Shown here: positions 25,201-26,839 of the stretch, in pieces
Layout: every line of letters starts with the position of its first letter
How positions within the stretch are numbered: position 1 is the stretch's first letter
Made by a program: the position numbers and the translations under genes
From: JAFAGX01 sp035624085
Lineage (GTDB): Bacteria > Acidobacteriota > Terriglobia > Terriglobales > Acidobacteriaceae
Assembly (NCBI GenBank): GCA_035624085.1
Contig: DASPSE010000419.1
Span: 1 to 26,839, forward strand
Length of the DNA: 26,839 bases
Direction: 5' to 3'
The notes under the pieces: generated by a model
Database searches by the model: none
Told to the model about the DNA's origin: nothing
Seen by the model: the letters and a program-made list of their open reading frames with translations, nothing else

Positions 25201-26839
25201 GCTGACTTCCTGTCCGGGCGGCACGTCGTGGGTTGGGTTTTCTACTTCCCAGCCCGCATCCGGATCCTGGTCCGGCCAATTGGAAGGTCTGGATGCCGCG
25301 AGCATACTGAGTGCCCAGAAAAAGCCCGGGCCGCAGCCAGATCCTAATGGCGGGATTGGACCAACTAATGCCAGCGGAACAGGTCAATACTTGGAATTCG
25401 CCGACAACTTTGTGCAGGCGTTCGACCGTGCCACTGGCAATGGGATATTCAGCAACCAGCCAAATTCCGGCGGTGCTCCGCAAGGCATTACCTCATTGTT
25501 TGCGCCCGGAGGGGTGGATTACTGTTCGATCGGCTCGTTTGATGGTATTGCCACTTATGACCGAATCGACGGCGTCTTTGTCGTTGCTAACATTTTTCAT
25601 CCTGTGGTTGGGAACTATTACTATTGTATCGGGGTGAGCGCACCGAGTGGCGCAGTTCCTGCGAACAACTTACAGGGGTCGAATTCGCAAAGCAATTGGA
25701 ACGTTTATGCCTACGCGATGAATCCGGCTTTGCCAGTCAACGCGGAAGGGAACGTTTATTTTCCAGACTATGCGCGATTTGGAACCTGGTCAGATGGTTT
25801 CTACGTGACCTGGGATCTGGAAGACAGCGATAACGATTTTGACATTGTTGGTTTTGAAGTTTGCAAGCTCGATAAGACGAGTATACTGGCGGGGCTCTCG
25901 TCCGCTCCTCCAGCGTGCTACACCTACATCCCTGGTTATGCAGTGGGGACTGGTGGAACAGATGCTAGCCTTATTCATACCCTAATGCCGGCGGACTACG
26001 AGGGTAACAACGCGATTCCGGCCGATACTGCGGGAGAATATTTTCTGGCAGTCGTGAATCCCAGCAATCCGGGAACGAATCAGCAGTGCAATGTGTCCCC
26101 GTGTACATCCAATCAGCTAGCCTTTTGGACTTGGTCGGGATTTGGCACTGGCGCTGGCCCCACCTACATCACGCTGCCAAATGCCTTCACTCCCGGTTGC
26201 TATAATACTAGCCACCCGTATGATACAGAATGCGTGCCTGAGCCGTATGGGGGCGTTATTGATAGCTTAGGGGATCGGCTGAACTATCGATTGGCCTACC
26301 GCTATCTTTCCACGGGAAACGCCGGAGAATACCTCGCGGTGGCGCACACCGTGCAAGAAAGCTCGAGCAGCCAACGCACCGGAATACGGTATTATCAGAT
26401 CCAGGCAGGCAGCAGCCCGACGATAGCCTTTACGGGCGATGTTCAAGACACGGTAAACGACTACTTCCTGTTTATGCCAAGCGTGGCTATGGACCAGAAT
26501 GGCGACGTAGGAATCACGTATAGCGTTGGTGGCACGAGCGATCGTGGAAGCGCCAATAACTATGATCCCTCACCTTTCTTTGTGACTGTCGATAATAGCG
26601 GGAACCAGGGCACTCCGGTCGCAATTCTGAGCAATAGCGGATCCAGCGGACAGGATGAGACGGACAATTACTGGGGCGAATACGTCAGCGTGTCCTCGGA
26701 TCCAAATGACGACCTCACGTTTTGGGCAGTCGACGAATACATGAATGGGAATCAAACAAGCAATTGTTCTCCGACATCCAGTACAGGGTGTGCTTGGGCA
26801 TCGCGTGTTTACACCTGCCGGAAAGGTTCCGGTTGCTGA
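22241..26839 (+). CDS. Very large secreted protein: NHL-repeat propellers, choice-of-anchor D, Ig-like and C-terminal propeller-like domain
   Basis: 1532 residues; the stop TGA is the last codon of the window. The GTG at 22241 is preceded by TGAGGAG at nine bases. A signal peptide follows a longish N-terminus (WWQVALCISAILVSSSEARSQ, about 24-43). Residues about 45-745 hold some eleven NHL-type repeats built on GDGGPATxAxLxxPxG and VDASGNLYIADxxxxRIRxV, forming one or more beta-propellers. Residues about 748-855 resemble a choice-of-anchor D (ASH-like) domain, 856-955 an Ig-like repeat seen in acidobacterial secreted proteins, then a Cys/Pro/Ser linker. The last 530 residues contain cysteine pairs and end with WGEYVSVSSDPNDDLTFWAVDEY, a motif of a secreted domain common in Acidobacteriota and, by pattern, propeller-like. 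No catalytic site is recognised. It is probably extracellular or surface-bound and binding in function. Confidence 0.85.
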   Translation: MAPECSQSRITCACEGYTHKVLRWWQVALCISAILVSSSEARSQNSNIIQTVVGGGSVIPNSSAPLTADVPGPVGVVKNAAGDIYFSSSTAEYLYELSASGALTVIAGQGYAGFGGDGGPATQALVASPSGMAIDGAGDIYFADITTNRVRMINTAGVINTVAGSSQLCIVPTNKCGDGGPATSANLYEPQGLAVDASGNLYIADSLDNRIRRVDAQTGIITTVAGTGDPCSNSTSACGDGGAATSADLNTPFGIAVDASGNLYIADTFDHRIRFVNSGGTISTYAGTGAICNPSYTACGDGGSPTAALLHLPKDVVLDSSDDLYIADTADHRIRMVNSAATVISTVAGLVCSSCTTNEGFSGDRGSPTAALLNFPRGLTVDNVGNIVIADGGNQRIRVVSAGGSPTINTIAGGGSAGDGGPSTSATLAKPLTVVIEPSGNYLIADQAHHRIRRVTVNTGVITTVAGSGIQGYSGDKGPATQATLNTPFGVTVDAQDNIYIADSYNSVVRKVNSKTGVIITYAGNGNSCFPSIGRCGDGGLAVNAQMTQPTSLAIDGANNLLISDYFGQRIRQVNASTQIITTAAGSGAFGFAGDGGPAKKAEFKYPFGVAADATNDIYIADDDNDRVRWVNGTTEIINTYALDGSAGFGGDGGPALSAAMGNPLEVALDPSDNLFIAGGVYNVVRRVDLGSGTIATVAGTTQNPALSGFSGDGGPATQARMSNAGVAVDGAGDLYIADTGNNRIRYVLLAPVAAVSPASLQFAPEPLNTTSNPLAVELTNSGSADLTIAASGVTTTGNFAQTNNCGSQLAPLQSCTINVTVTPTHYGRLVGTLTIQDNSANSPQTVALSGSGPAFDLAASPTSIPLVAGQQGTSTMTVTPLAGFDFPVSFSCSGLPTGGNCAFVPSPLTLNGISAATSVLTLTTSLSTPTGSYNITVTATSQGLVHKVVISLKVSSSQAGCTTSPPSGTCPAPSSPTQVWCAGNNALTSCPGGTSWVGFSTSQPASGSWSGQLEGLDAASILSAQKKPGPQPDPNGGIGPTNASGTGQYLEFADNFVQAFDRATGNGIFSNQPNSGGAPQGITSLFAPGGVDYCSIGSFDGIATYDRIDGVFVVANIFHPVVGNYYYCIGVSAPSGAVPANNLQGSNSQSNWNVYAYAMNPALPVNAEGNVYFPDYARFGTWSDGFYVTWDLEDSDNDFDIVGFEVCKLDKTSILAGLSSAPPACYTYIPGYAVGTGGTDASLIHTLMPADYEGNNAIPADTAGEYFLAVVNPSNPGTNQQCNVSPCTSNQLAFWTWSGFGTGAGPTYITLPNAFTPGCYNTSHPYDTECVPEPYGGVIDSLGDRLNYRLAYRYLSTGNAGEYLAVAHTVQESSSSQRTGIRYYQIQAGSSPTIAFTGDVQDTVNDYFLFMPSVAMDQNGDVGITYSVGGTSDRGSANNYDPSPFFVTVDNSGNQGTPVAILSNSGSSGQDETDNYWGEYVSVSSDPNDDLTFWAVDEYMNGNQTSNCSPTSSTGCAWASRVYTCRKGSGC

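Noticed and set aside
22241..26839. Tandem NHL units considered as a DNA repeat array or CRISPR-like structure
   Set aside because: The periodicity is in the protein; DNA copies are diverged, of uneven length and lie in one open frame with no spacers.

Overview
The window looks like a chromosomal segment of a soil-type Acidobacteriota (Terriglobia/Koribacter-like) bacterium. I infer this from gene types, not from a marker gene. The clues are an Oar-like TonB-dependent receptor barrel, a Ser/Thr kinase with a TPR-rich periplasmic half, a very large secreted NHL-repeat protein with choice-of-anchor-D and C-terminal propeller-like regions, and an extragenic element beginning TGTCATCCTGAGC, which I recognise from acidobacterial genomes. 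I see no rRNA, tRNA, CRISPR array, transposase, integrase or prophage gene.

Layout. 1-3650: the 3' part of a TonB-dependent receptor, then a secreted serine beta-lactamase-fold hydrolase. 3775-8370: signal transduction, with a STAS/pseudo-receiver protein, a 999-residue membrane Ser/Thr kinase, a small winged-helix-like protein and a stand-alone CheY-like receiver. 8583-9785: a phosphofructokinase whose active-site residues (GGDD plus PKTMDND) point to pyrophosphate rather than ATP as phosphoryl donor. 9804-12099 (minus): a small secreted protein and an ABC ATPase with an MgtE-N-like N-terminal domain and an AAA-associated C-terminal domain, without a permease. 12154-12851: a hairpin-rich extragenic repeat, a 64-residue protein, and a very good sigma-54 promoter ahead of a secretion-signal-less protein built of three ~17-residue repeats (12852-13379).

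13395-15314 (minus): a DesK/DesR-type two-component pair preceded by a small membrane protein. 15558-16971: a PP2C phosphatase, the natural antagonist of a Ser/Thr kinase, and a cysteine-free Rrf2 regulator that may be translated from a leaderless mRNA. 17103-17494: two tiny coupled genes behind a strong sigma-70 promoter. 17588-19079: a Tat-exported molybdopterin sulfite oxidase plus its monohaem cytochrome (SorAB-like). 19312-20283: UDP-glucose 4-epimerase. 20323-21645 (minus): a secreted clan GH-A glycoside hydrolase. 22241-26839: the giant NHL protein, whose stop codon is the last three bases of the window.

How the parts work together (inference): the Ser/Thr kinase, PP2C phosphatase, STAS protein and receivers make a regulatory neighbourhood. 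The receptor, hydrolases, SorAB and NHL protein are envelope or exported functions of a heterotrophic soil bacterium. No single long operon joins them. The most unusual items are the sigma-54-driven repeat protein, the three-part ABC ATPase, the predicted PPi-PFK, the leaderless Rrf2 gene and the paired operator-like repeats at 7884-7914.
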